From Anaerolineae bacterium (GTDB lineage: Bacteria > Chloroflexota > Anaerolineae > Aggregatilineales > Phototrophicaceae), in contig JAFLCH010000001.1 of assembly GCA_017303775.1 (NCBI GenBank), forward strand, positions 1 through 35,563: a DNA stretch of 35,563 bases, read 5' to 3'. Positions 8,586 to 16,621 of this stretch are shown here, in pieces. A program made the position numbers and the translations under genes. Each line of letters starts with the position of its first letter. Within the stretch, counting starts at the first letter, position 1. The notes beneath the pieces were generated by a model. That model ran no database searches and was not told the DNA's origin. It saw only the letters and a program-made list of their open reading frames with translations.

Positions 8586-8623
8586 CCTGTTCATACTAAA
8601 GATTCAGGTTTGATATGAACAGG
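8586..8623. promoter_or_regulatory. 10-bp perfect inverted repeat upstream of the EEP membrane protein
   Basis: CCTGTTCATA at 8586-8595 is mirrored exactly by TATGAACAGG at 8614-8623, with an 18-base spacer. It begins 24 bases upstream of the minus-strand start at 8562, where its promoter should lie. The half-site spacing of 28 bases centre to centre, close to three helical turns, would suit a dimeric or tetrameric regulator; a hairpin in the leader RNA is the alternative. Confidence 0.45.
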
Positions 8624-8724
8624 ATAATGTTCTAGATGCCAAAGAGGTATTCTAGCCTAATTCAGCCTGTCTTCACAAATAGACAGAAAGGTTTTATATA
8701 CAGGGGAAAACTAGGATCGGATCG

Positions 8725-8772
8725 CGCTGGCGCCAGCGGCCTGATTGAAAAACGTGTTGAGTATGTTATCCT
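8725..8772 (+). promoter_or_regulatory. Palindrome and putative promoter of the amidohydrolase-CYTH gene
   Basis: CGCTGGCGCCAGCG at 8725-8738 is a perfect 14-bp palindrome. Six bases after it is TTGAAA (8745-8750), a fair -35 box, followed after 16 bases by TATCCT (8767-8772) as a weak -10 box. The gene starts at 8843 behind a strong AGGAGG. The rest of the 280-base gap 8563-8842 shows only the inverted repeat listed separately and a short CTGTCT/AGACAG hairpin near 8666-8686. Confidence 0.4.
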
Positions 8773-8842
8773 TCTTCGCATTCGCTTGGGATGACTGTGA
8801 CGTGTGGGTCCGGCAGCATCTCTTTAGGAGGAGGCAAAACTC

Positions 8843-10822
8843 ATGGAACGAGCCAACACCATTTTATCTGGTGGAACTGTCGTCACCATGAATCAGCAGT
8901 TTGATATTGTCCGAGATGGAGCAGTGGTGATTTCCGGCAATAAAATCACTGCTGTTGGTGAGCGGGCGGCTATATTGAGCCAATATGAGGCTGATGAGAT
9001 TGTTGATTGCAGCGGGCAGTATATCTTACCCGGATTGGTGAACGCACATACTCATGTGCCGATGACGCTCCTGCGGGGGCTGGCAGATGATTTGCGGCTC
9101 GATGTGTGGCTGATGGGCTACTGCATGCCAACTGAGCGGGAATTCGTAACCCCGGAGTTTTGCCAATTGGGAACAGGGTTGGCTTGTGCGGAAATGATCC
9201 GCAGCGGCATCACATCGTTTGCGGACATGTATTATTTTGAAAAAGATGTCGCTCAGGCAACTGCATCTGCGGGGATGCGAGGGGTGCTGGGCGAGACGAT
9301 ATTAAAATTCCCCGCTCCTGACGCTGAGACTTATGAGCATAGTCTGGCGTATGCGGTGGAGTTTATCAAGGAATGGAAGGGGCACCCCCTTATTACACCG
9401 GCACTTGCACCGCATGCTCCTTATTCAACGACACAAGATATGCTGCGCGAATGTGTCAATGTGGCACTGGAGCATGATGTGCCGGTGCTGATTCACATCG
9501 CGGAGACTAAGCTAGAGCAGGATGACAGTGTGGCTATTCATGGTCAGACGGTTGTCCCATGGGTGGAAGAAACGGGATTGTTCAAAGCGAAGGTTCTCGC
9601 TGCGCATTGTGTACACATCAACCAAGGCGAGATGAGAATATTACGAGAGCACAAAACTACAGTTGCTCACTGCCCTACGAGTAATTTGAAATTGGCGGCC
9701 GGGATTGCGCCTGTTGCACAGATGTTGAATGAGCGGCTGACGGTAGGGATCGGGACTGATGGGCCAGCCAGCAACAATGATCTCGATATGATTGAGGAAG
9801 TCCGGTTGGCGGCGATATTGGCGAAAACGGCTGCTAACGATCCGACTGCCGTACCCGCACGTCAGGCGCTCCTGATGGCGACTCGAATGGGCGCAAAAGC
9901 TTTGTTTATGGATGATGTTGGCAGCCTCGAAAGTGGCAAGCTGGCTGATGTGATTACGATTGATGCAGGGCCAGTGCACAATATGCCGCAGTTTGACCGT
10001 GACCCTAATGCTATTTATTCGCGAATTGTTTACGCAAGCAAAAGCAGCGATGTTCGTCACGTGATTTGCAACGGAGATTGGTTGATGCGGGATCGCAATC
10101 TGCTGACGATTGATGAGGCGGCCTTGCTACAGGCTGCGGCTGAGTATGCAGTGAAGGTGGACGGCTTCCTTGCCGTGCGCGAAAAGGATATTTTGAGGAA
10201 GTTACTGGCAATTGGTGGACTAGAGCAGGGCGAGAGCTTTGAGGTGCAGGTCAAAGCGATTCTGAAGGATGAGCACGATTTGGAAAATTTGCTCCAGCAC
10301 AGCGATGTTGAGATCGTCAAATCGGTGCACTATCGACAATACGACACCTACTTTTTGTTTGATGATCCGGCAGCGGGACGTGTACGTTACCGTGAAGATG
10401 ATATGTTGGATGAACAGGGAAATGTAAAGTCGGTTCGTAGCCGATTGACTTATACCACGACGACAAAGGAACGCGACTTTCATTCGGCGGTAGTATTATC
10501 ACGATCTCGCTTTATTTCAAAGGCTGACCGCCCACTACGGTTTTATAGAGAGTACTTCCAACCACACCAAGAACGGGAACTGCAGAAAGATCGTCGCCGG
10601 TGGCACATTTTGTACCAAGGCGTGTTGTTCTATGTCAATCTAGACCGGGTGATTAAGCCTGATTTGAACGAGGTGTTTGTTGAGATCAAGAGCCGAACAT
10701 GGTCACTTTCTGACGCTGAGAATAAGGCAGACCGGATCAAGCGGATGCTCGATTTCATTGGTATCGGCGAGACGCAAATCATCCGTATGGAATATCTAGA
10801 GTTCCATAAAATGCACAGCTAA
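8843..10822 (+). CDS. MtaD/SsnA-type amidohydrolase fused to a CYTH-like domain
   Basis: Residues 1-440 are a metal-dependent amidohydrolase of the methylthioadenosine/S-adenosylhomocysteine deaminase type: LPGLVNAHTHVPMTLLRG with metal ligands H69 and H71, HIAET (His about 218), LAAHCVHI (His about 254), HCPTSNLKL, and GTDGPASNN (Asp about 305). This family deaminates adenosine or guanine-type compounds. Residues about 460-655 form a second domain resembling CYTH triphosphate tunnel enzymes: FEVQVKAIL near the start (the usual ExExK has Gln as its second acidic position), RVRYRE, SRLTYTT, and EVFVEIKSRTW near the end. CYTH proteins act on triphosphates such as ThTP, ATP or polyphosphate. Deaminases of this type normally end at about 440 residues. 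The AGGAGG before the ATG is strong. First domain is firm, second moderately so. Confidence 0.82.
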   Translation: MERANTILSGGTVVTMNQQFDIVRDGAVVISGNKITAVGERAAILSQYEADEIVDCSGQYILPGLVNAHTHVPMTLLRGLADDLRLDVWLMGYCMPTEREFVTPEFCQLGTGLACAEMIRSGITSFADMYYFEKDVAQATASAGMRGVLGETILKFPAPDAETYEHSLAYAVEFIKEWKGHPLITPALAPHAPYSTTQDMLRECVNVALEHDVPVLIHIAETKLEQDDSVAIHGQTVVPWVEETGLFKAKVLAAHCVHINQGEMRILREHKTTVAHCPTSNLKLAAGIAPVAQMLNERLTVGIGTDGPASNNDLDMIEEVRLAAILAKTAANDPTAVPARQALLMATRMGAKALFMDDVGSLESGKLADVITIDAGPVHNMPQFDRDPNAIYSRIVYASKSSDVRHVICNGDWLMRDRNLLTIDEAALLQAAAEYAVKVDGFLAVREKDILRKLLAIGGLEQGESFEVQVKAILKDEHDLENLLQHSDVEIVKSVHYRQYDTYFLFDDPAAGRVRYREDDMLDEQGNVKSVRSRLTYTTTTKERDFHSAVVLSRSRFISKADRPLRFYREYFQPHQERELQKDRRRWHILYQGVLFYVNLDRVIKPDLNEVFVEIKSRTWSLSDAENKADRIKRMLDFIGIGETQIIRMEYLEFHKMHS

Positions 10823-10837
10823 GTTCACTGAGAGCGA

Positions 10838-10879
10838 GCAGGAAGGTTTAATTAATGGGCGTTGAAGAAGCCTTCCTGC
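10838..10879. terminator. Possible hairpin between convergent genes
   Basis: GCAGGAAGG at 10838-10846 and CCTTCCTGC at 10871-10879 are perfect complements separated by 24 bases, between the amidohydrolase stop and the end of the convergent helicase gene. The right arm lies in the helicase coding end and there is no U-tract, so this may be coincidental. Confidence 0.25.
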
Positions 10880-13697
10880 GCCGCTGGAAACAGTTATCGC
10901 AGATCGCAAACTTGTGCTTTAAGGGTAAAGGCCGACCACAACGGGTGCAGCGTTTCATGGCATTGATCTTGTGGAGCAGGGCATGGTCAATCCGCATTGA
11001 CCAATCGGTTCGCATTTCTCGAACATCTCCCTCATAGGGCGCAAATTTGCTAAATTCGCGGCGCTGCGAGAGCCAAAGATAAATATCGGCACAAGCTACA
11101 CAATACTCAATGCTTTCCAGTTCAATGGTATCGGTGATCATTTTGGGCGCGACAGGGGGCAATGGCAATGCTTTGTCTGTGAGGATGTGCCGCGCACATT
11201 GATACCAGTATTCACGCGTGTTTTGGCGCGTGGGTGCATTGACAAGTTTTAAGGCTGCTTCTAAGCCTAGCAGACTGACTTCCCGGTCAGTCAACATGCT
11301 TGCGAGTTCGATACGCTCGGTCATGTCGGCTGTTTCGATAGCACCGCGCAGGGCATCGGGAATGGATTGCAGTGATGCCCATTGGGTGAGTTTGCTAGCG
11401 AGACTGCCGGGGATTAGTTCGAGATCTTCGACTGTGGGGGCTACGCGAGCATGTGTGAGCATGTCTGGCGGTTCGTCAAAGAGACGGCGGATTAACTTTA
11501 GATCCCGCTTACTGATGGCACCAACTTCACCAACGATAGAAAGGCCAAAGCGCCCAGCCCTGCCGCCGATTTGTTGAACTTCGGCGGGGGTTAGAACGCG
11601 CACATTGCGCCCATCAAACTTTTCGATTTCGTAGAAACAAACGTAGTCCGCAGGGAGATTCAGGCCCATTCCTACAGCGTCAGTCGCGATACATATTTCA
11701 GTTTCACCGTTAGCGAAGCGATCTGCTTGTTTTCTGCGTACTTCGGGCGGAAGGTTGCCGTAGACTACAGAGACTGTTCGTTTGAGTTTTTCGAGTTCGG
11801 TTTTGAGGTGGAGGACTGTCTGACGTGAAAAGGCGACCAAGATGGTACGTGGGGGCAGTTCGTGCAGCGGCCAACTGTGCTCGGCAATTTTGATGGGGGT
11901 GAGGCGTTGGTGTTCAACGATCTCGATCGGTATGGCAGCGGCAGCGGCCATTTGTTGAATGAGGCTGCGAACTGTTTCGGGGCCGATTACGTGAATATCG
12001 GGCGCTTCGGCCTCCATTAGGGCGCGAGTCCATGCCCAACCACGATCTGCATCAGCAAGCATTTGGGCTTCGTCAATCACTACGCAGCGACCACTGGCGG
12101 CAGGGTTAAACATCTCTACTGTAGCGGCAGTGATGGAAGCGTCGGCAACCGGGATATGTTCTTCTCCGGTGAGTAGGTTACAGAACACGCCACGTACATT
12201 AAGGCGGTCAAATATTTCAAAGGCTAGCAAGCGCAGAGGGGCGAGATACCAACCACTACCCGCTTCGGCAAGTGCTTCCAAGGCTGCATGTGTTTTGCCA
12301 CTGTTGGGAGGGCCGACATGCAGATAGATGCGCTGATCCGCGCGGCCCTCGTGCCGCCAAGTGGGAAAGGCTGCGACTAACCTCGCTCTGAGGGATGCGC
12401 GGCGTTCTCGTTCTGCGCGGCGTTCTTCCTCAAGTTGTGATTGGTTGGTAAGACGTTCAAGCTCCCGCTCCGCATTGGCGGAGACACGCTTTATTTCGAC
12501 GAGTTCGTGAAACTCACGATAAGTATCCGGTAATTCCAAACGACCTCTAATTTGCCCCCAGTGTGGATCATCCCTGCGAATTCCTAGGCGTTGAAGACGC
12601 CGCCGGACTGTGGCGTAATTGGCATCAATCACTAGCGCGATGTCGTGCAACCGAACTGGTTCGAAAGCTGTGATATGCTCGGCATATTCCGGATTGTCGA
12701 AGGCCGCTTCTACGGCATCGGCGGGTAATCTAAGGCGTCCCTCAGGATCTTCGAAGGCTAGAATACGATCTTCATTAATGGCTTTTTCCAGTGTTGGTTG
12801 GCGGACACCGATTCGTTGGGCAGCACTTGAAATTGTGTAGGTTCGCGCAATGACTTTCATACGGGCCATTTTGCCATCTCGCGCATCGGGTCGTAGAACC
12901 GCACCGCATTTTTCGAGTAATGACTCCCAAGAACTGCGGATTGTTTGGGTGGCTGCTTCACGGGCCAGTTGAGAGTCGGACTCTGCTAAGCGTACCCATG
13001 TGATGGAACGACTATGACGGCCATTATTCGAGATTTGAAACTGCTTTAGATCGGGAAATCCGAGTATGGTGTTGACGGCTTGACCGCCAAACATCTCGAT
13101 CAATTCGGAGAGAGTCGCAGTGTTCCCCGGTTTTTGAGAAAGGTGATTGTGAATACTCTGCCGGATTGGCGCCAGACGATAGAGGGAAGCGGCATGTTTC
13201 ATGCTGCGACTGCTGAGCTTTAGGGGATCGTAGATAAATTCATCAAATTTTTCGATGAACTGCTGTTGAATCAATTCGCCGATGATTGACGGATTGGGTA
13301 GTTGTTGTTGCAGCGTGGTGGTGAGTGAGAACCCATTATTCGTAGATAGATAGTCGAGCAGGTTTTGGGCTGCTACTGCATCCGAGGTGCTGGATAATTG
13401 TTGAGCACGTTCTTGTTCACGTTGAATGACCGGAGGTAATACAAAATCATCTTCCGGGGTTAGATCCGGGAAATACGGGCGCATCCATGCGCGGCGGTTC
13501 ATCAATTCTTGTTGAGTGAGGCGTGAAGTATCGTACCACCACTCTCCGTCACGACTGATATTGTCTTGAAGCAGTGAGTTGTTAATTCCTCGATCCAATC
13601 GAACACGCTGACAAAGGATGTCATAACGGATGCATGCTTCGGGAATGCGAACAATAATATCGCGAATCAATTCTGGAGTGGGTTCAAGTCGTGTCAT
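10848..13697 (-). CDS. SUV3-like DExH/D RNA helicase with N-terminal HTH region and C-terminal zinc ribbon
   Basis: The 949-residue protein carries a helicase core from about 455 to 790 resembling mitochondrial SUV3: Walker A GPPNSGKT (about 464), DEAQ box (about 541) in VVIDEAQMLAD, IATDAVGMGLNLPADYVCF, and motif VI QIGGRAGRFG (about 712). SUV3 unwinds RNA with ATP in RNA turnover. The first 450 residues are unlike SUV3: two segments (YTISSAAQRIGVRQPTLEKA and VRLHDIALVIDANYATVRRRL) look like helix-turn-helix units, followed by an Arg/Glu-rich helix. The C-terminus ends in a four-cysteine ribbon, CTRCG and CDNC, near residues 918-935. It overlaps the upstream decarboxylase gene by 14 bases and ends the long minus-strand run. 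Core assignment is strong; substrate unknown. Confidence 0.85.
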   Translation of the reverse strand: MTRLEPTPELIRDIIVRIPEACIRYDILCQRVRLDRGINNSLLQDNISRDGEWWYDTSRLTQQELMNRRAWMRPYFPDLTPEDDFVLPPVIQREQERAQQLSSTSDAVAAQNLLDYLSTNNGFSLTTTLQQQLPNPSIIGELIQQQFIEKFDEFIYDPLKLSSRSMKHAASLYRLAPIRQSIHNHLSQKPGNTATLSELIEMFGGQAVNTILGFPDLKQFQISNNGRHSRSITWVRLAESDSQLAREAATQTIRSSWESLLEKCGAVLRPDARDGKMARMKVIARTYTISSAAQRIGVRQPTLEKAINEDRILAFEDPEGRLRLPADAVEAAFDNPEYAEHITAFEPVRLHDIALVIDANYATVRRRLQRLGIRRDDPHWGQIRGRLELPDTYREFHELVEIKRVSANAERELERLTNQSQLEEERRAERERRASLRARLVAAFPTWRHEGRADQRIYLHVGPPNSGKTHAALEALAEAGSGWYLAPLRLLAFEIFDRLNVRGVFCNLLTGEEHIPVADASITAATVEMFNPAASGRCVVIDEAQMLADADRGWAWTRALMEAEAPDIHVIGPETVRSLIQQMAAAAAIPIEIVEHQRLTPIKIAEHSWPLHELPPRTILVAFSRQTVLHLKTELEKLKRTVSVVYGNLPPEVRRKQADRFANGETEICIATDAVGMGLNLPADYVCFYEIEKFDGRNVRVLTPAEVQQIGGRAGRFGLSIVGEVGAISKRDLKLIRRLFDEPPDMLTHARVAPTVEDLELIPGSLASKLTQWASLQSIPDALRGAIETADMTERIELASMLTDREVSLLGLEAALKLVNAPTRQNTREYWYQCARHILTDKALPLPPVAPKMITDTIELESIEYCVACADIYLWLSQRREFSKFAPYEGDVREMRTDWSMRIDHALLHKINAMKRCTRCGRPLPLKHKFAICDNCFQRRRKASSTPIN

Positions 13698-15003
13698 TTT
13701 GAGTCATTGTGATGTTGTCAGCCGGAATAGGATAGAACTGATCCGGCTTAAAGGATAATGTTGCAAAATAGTCTTCGGTTGTTTCTTGTCTTCGAATTAA
13801 GCTCACTGTGCCGTCTGGTTTGAGCAGAAGTTCTTTTGGGCGAAGACGTCCATTATAGTTGAAACCCATCGCATGACCATGCGCTCCCGTGTCATGAATG
13901 ATGATTAAATCTCCTACAATGGTTGCTGGTATTTGACGCTGGATAGCGAATTTATCATTGTTTTCGCAGAGAGAGCCTACTATATCTACACATTCTTGTT
14001 CATCTGCTTCTGTTTTTTCGAAGACTTCAATATGATGATATGCACCGTACATAGCGGGGCGCATGAGAGATGACATGGATGCATCAACACCAACATACTG
14101 GCGGTAGGTGTTTTTACGGTTGATGACTGTTGTGACCAAGACTCCACTCGGGCCGGTTATATAACGACCGCTTTCAAGATATAAGCGTGGTTCAAACCCA
14201 TTTGTTTGGCAGAAGGTGTGTAATTGTTCTGTGATTGCGTCAGCCATAGACTTTAGGTCTAGCGGGAAATCTTCAGGATGGTAAGGTATTCCTAGCCCTC
14301 CACCCATGTTGATGAATTCCAATTTAATACCTAGATCGCTCGATAGTTCCTGTGCTATTTCGAGGAGCATTTCCACAGTCTGAACCATATAGTTGTGGTT
14401 GCGTTCGTTGGAGATGATCATTGTGTGCAAGCCAAAACGGCTTATACCTGCTTCATGAGCAGCCCGATATGCGACTTCTATTTGATGATGGGTAATGCCG
14501 AATTTTGATTCGATCGGCTGCCCAATTATGCTGTTCCCAACCCTACGATCTCCCGGATTGTAGCGAAAACTTATCAGATCCGGTTTGTGGGGCAATCTGT
14601 TCAACATCGATAAATCATCAAGGTTAAGGATACACCCCCCATCCGCAAAGGCGACTTCAAGTTCGGCAGAACTTGTGTTGTTGGATGTAAACATGATGTC
14701 AGAACTAGCGGCGCCTGATTGCCTCGCTAGATGTAGTTCGGGGATCGAACTACAATCAAAACCGCAACCCATTTCAGAGATCAAGCTGAGTATGGAAGGA
14801 TTTGGGAGTGCTTTGACGGCAAAGTACTCTTTGAAGTCGGTTACATTCGAGAATGCCTCGATTAACTCCCGACATGTTTCCTTGATACCCACCTCATCAT
14901 AGATGTGAAAAGGTGTGCCATAATGTGCAGCGATTTGTGGTAATAGGGGGAGGAGGCGCTGCTTAAAACCGAGTGACATGGGCATAATGCGAAACCAATC
15001 CAC
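13684..15003 (-). CDS. lysA: Fold-III PLP decarboxylase, diaminopimelate decarboxylase-like
   Basis: The protein belongs to the alanine-racemase-fold decarboxylases; LysA makes L-lysine from meso-diaminopimelate. Visible are the PLP lysine K64 in YFAVKALPNPS, GFDCSSIPEL, LEFINMGGGLGIPY (phosphate-binding Gly loop near 232-238), LESGRYITGPSG, GSLCENNDKFA (the CExxD substrate motif of LysA as CENND) and HDTGAHGHAMGFNYNGRLRPKELLL. The usual HxGS motif is HTMIISN, resembling a divergent LysA branch. The first start is GTG 15003; ATG 14985 or 14979 would remove 6-8 residues; none has a clear ribosome site. It lies 35 bases after a lipoprotein gene and overlaps the helicase. A role in lysine synthesis or in supplying a building block to the neighbouring envelope cluster are both possible; substrate assignment is moderate. 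Confidence 0.75.
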   Translation of the reverse strand: MDWFRIMPMSLGFKQRLLPLLPQIAAHYGTPFHIYDEVGIKETCRELIEAFSNVTDFKEYFAVKALPNPSILSLISEMGCGFDCSSIPELHLARQSGAASSDIMFTSNNTSSAELEVAFADGGCILNLDDLSMLNRLPHKPDLISFRYNPGDRRVGNSIIGQPIESKFGITHHQIEVAYRAAHEAGISRFGLHTMIISNERNHNYMVQTVEMLLEIAQELSSDLGIKLEFINMGGGLGIPYHPEDFPLDLKSMADAITEQLHTFCQTNGFEPRLYLESGRYITGPSGVLVTTVINRKNTYRQYVGVDASMSSLMRPAMYGAYHHIEVFEKTEADEQECVDIVGSLCENNDKFAIQRQIPATIVGDLIIIHDTGAHGHAMGFNYNGRLRPKELLLKPDGTVSLIRRQETTEDYFATLSFKPDQFYPIPADNITMTQNDTT

Positions 15004-15038
15004 AAACGTTTGGCGGGATATAAGCCGATTTTGAATGG

Positions 15039-15422
15039 TTAGGGTGCCTCACCACACCACTTCCACTGGCCGTCTTCCTGTGTAACGGTGTAATTCACAA
15101 GCGGGAAATCTGTATTTTCTCCGTTGTAATCTGCAACGATTGCTCCACTACAGGTTACAACATTACTGTTCTCCGTATATTGACAGACCATATCATTGAT
15201 CTGTGCTTTTACACCGCTGAATGATAATGCTTCACGATCCAGATTGGCTTCTTGGATAGAGCAGATTAGACCCGCTAAGGTATCCCGGTCTCCTGCAACT
15301 TTGGCTTGCAGGTAGCGCTGCACGACATCTACTGGATCGGATGAAGCTGTTGGAGGACCTGTACCGCAGGCACTCATAAGAATGGTGGTGAGTATGATAA
15401 AAATGATGAATGACGCTTTCAT
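15039..15422 (-). CDS. Small lipoprotein, NTF2-like in layout
   Basis: A 127-residue protein with a lipoprotein signal: a charged start, hydrophobic helix and lipobox LMSAC with Cys19. The mature part reads VQRYLQAKVAGDRDTLAGLIC near its start and VNYTVTQEDGQWKWCG at its end, a layout reminiscent of DUF4878/NTF2-like lipoproteins, with several cysteines (ICS, VCQY, VTCSG, WCGE) that could form disulfides outside the cell. Its start overlaps the upstream SGNH gene by ATGA, so it is cotranslated with it. No function can be assigned. Confidence 0.75.
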   Translation of the reverse strand: MKASFIIFIILTTILMSACGTGPPTASSDPVDVVQRYLQAKVAGDRDTLAGLICSIQEANLDREALSFSGVKAQINDMVCQYTENSNVVTCSGAIVADYNGENTDFPLVNYTVTQEDGQWKWCGEAP

Positions 15423-16621
15423 TCATTAACCTCAACGTTCAATTTTTCGTATATCTGATTAAGCACACATATTGATAGCAGGTTATGTAGACTTACCCCA
15501 TAGAAGGCTTCATGCCCTGTGTCATATTTCAGGTAATCGAACCCACTCACCTTCAAATGTACTTTGTCCTGATCCAAACCAAAATCTGGCAGAATTCTCG
15601 CTGCTGCCCAAAGGTTAATTAAGGGTGTCTGATATTCTTCAGTTAATGCTACCAGTTTCAAGTTAAAGTTGATAGATTGCCAAAAAAATTCTTCATCGGG
15701 ATGCGCGCTGAAAGTCGAGATCACAGGAATTATACCGTGCGCTAGTGTGGCTTCGATTAGTGACCTCATCTGTGTTTCGTACTTGTCCTCTGTCATACTT
15801 CGGACATCATTTGGACCGAACATCAGAAAGGAGATCGCTGGTTTTTTTAACCGATATTCACAGTTAAGCGGTGATTCATTTGGCTGACATTGTTCTTTAT
15901 CCGCCCAGAGCGGATCGAAAACCGCATAGGTGCTAAGCCCGATTCGTGCTGCAACACTATCTGTGATACCTGCACGTGTGTAGAAGTCGAGCGCTGGAGC
16001 GAGATAGTCGTATGGGCCAAGTTCACGGCGGGTGTTTGCAAGAGGAATCAAGTATTGGTTAGACGCGCTGAGACTATCACCCACTTTGGTGATCACATGG
16101 CTCTGATTACCCAAGGACTGCCCCAAGTTGAAGATCTCAATCATTTCATCCGAGATGATAGGCAAAATGGGTGCTTGATAAAGCTTAGCCATGGATTGAC
16201 TGTTGACATTTGAAGGCTGGGAATCGAGTAAAGTGCTGTTGACCGGAATTGTGCTGAATTGAAGATCGGTATCACGGTTCAAGTATGCTGAGATAACCCA
16301 ACCATCTTGAACAACATTTTCGGCTTCATCGACACGTTGAATGCGCACCCAAATGCCGGTTTGATTTCTTTCGACAACACGAATTTCTAGACCGGGATTC
16401 AGGAAACCTGTTTGTTGAAAGGTATCTCCTGGGCCAGCATAAATAACTGCGCGGCGAAACGCTGTGGCGACCGAAATGGGCGATGGGGCGAGCAGAGGGG
16501 TGATTAAACCCGTGAATAAAAATGGTAGTGCTATGCAAAAGCCTATTTGCTTGAACACAATAAGCACCTTTAGCATTGAAGTGTTATTCTGCAATGTAAG
16601 TCTGCCATTCGAATTGTTCAT
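15419..16621 (-). CDS. Exported SGNH hydrolase with SH3-like domain
   Basis: An N-terminal hydrophobic segment (residues about 17-50) is a signal or anchor. Residues about 55-115 look like a bacterial SH3 domain (AVIYAGPGDTFQQTGFLNPG, WVRIQR, DGWVISAYL), usual for cell-wall or polymer binding. The rest is SGNH/GDSL-like: KVGDSLS with the candidate nucleophile Ser, FLMFGPNDV as block III, and DKVHLKVSG as the DxxH block. Such enzymes are extracytoplasmic esterases or acyl transferases. It overlaps the acyl ligase upstream (ATGA, 4 bases) and the lipoprotein downstream, so it belongs to the acylation operon and may hydrolyse or transfer the same acyl group. Confidence 0.8.
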   Translation of the reverse strand: MNNSNGRLTLQNNTSMLKVLIVFKQIGFCIALPFLFTGLITPLLAPSPISVATAFRRAVIYAGPGDTFQQTGFLNPGLEIRVVERNQTGIWVRIQRVDEAENVVQDGWVISAYLNRDTDLQFSTIPVNSTLLDSQPSNVNSQSMAKLYQAPILPIISDEMIEIFNLGQSLGNQSHVITKVGDSLSASNQYLIPLANTRRELGPYDYLAPALDFYTRAGITDSVAARIGLSTYAVFDPLWADKEQCQPNESPLNCEYRLKKPAISFLMFGPNDVRSMTEDKYETQMRSLIEATLAHGIIPVISTFSAHPDEEFFWQSINFNLKLVALTEEYQTPLINLWAAARILPDFGLDQDKVHLKVSGFDYLKYDTGHEAFYGVSLHNLLSICVLNQIYEKLNVEVNE

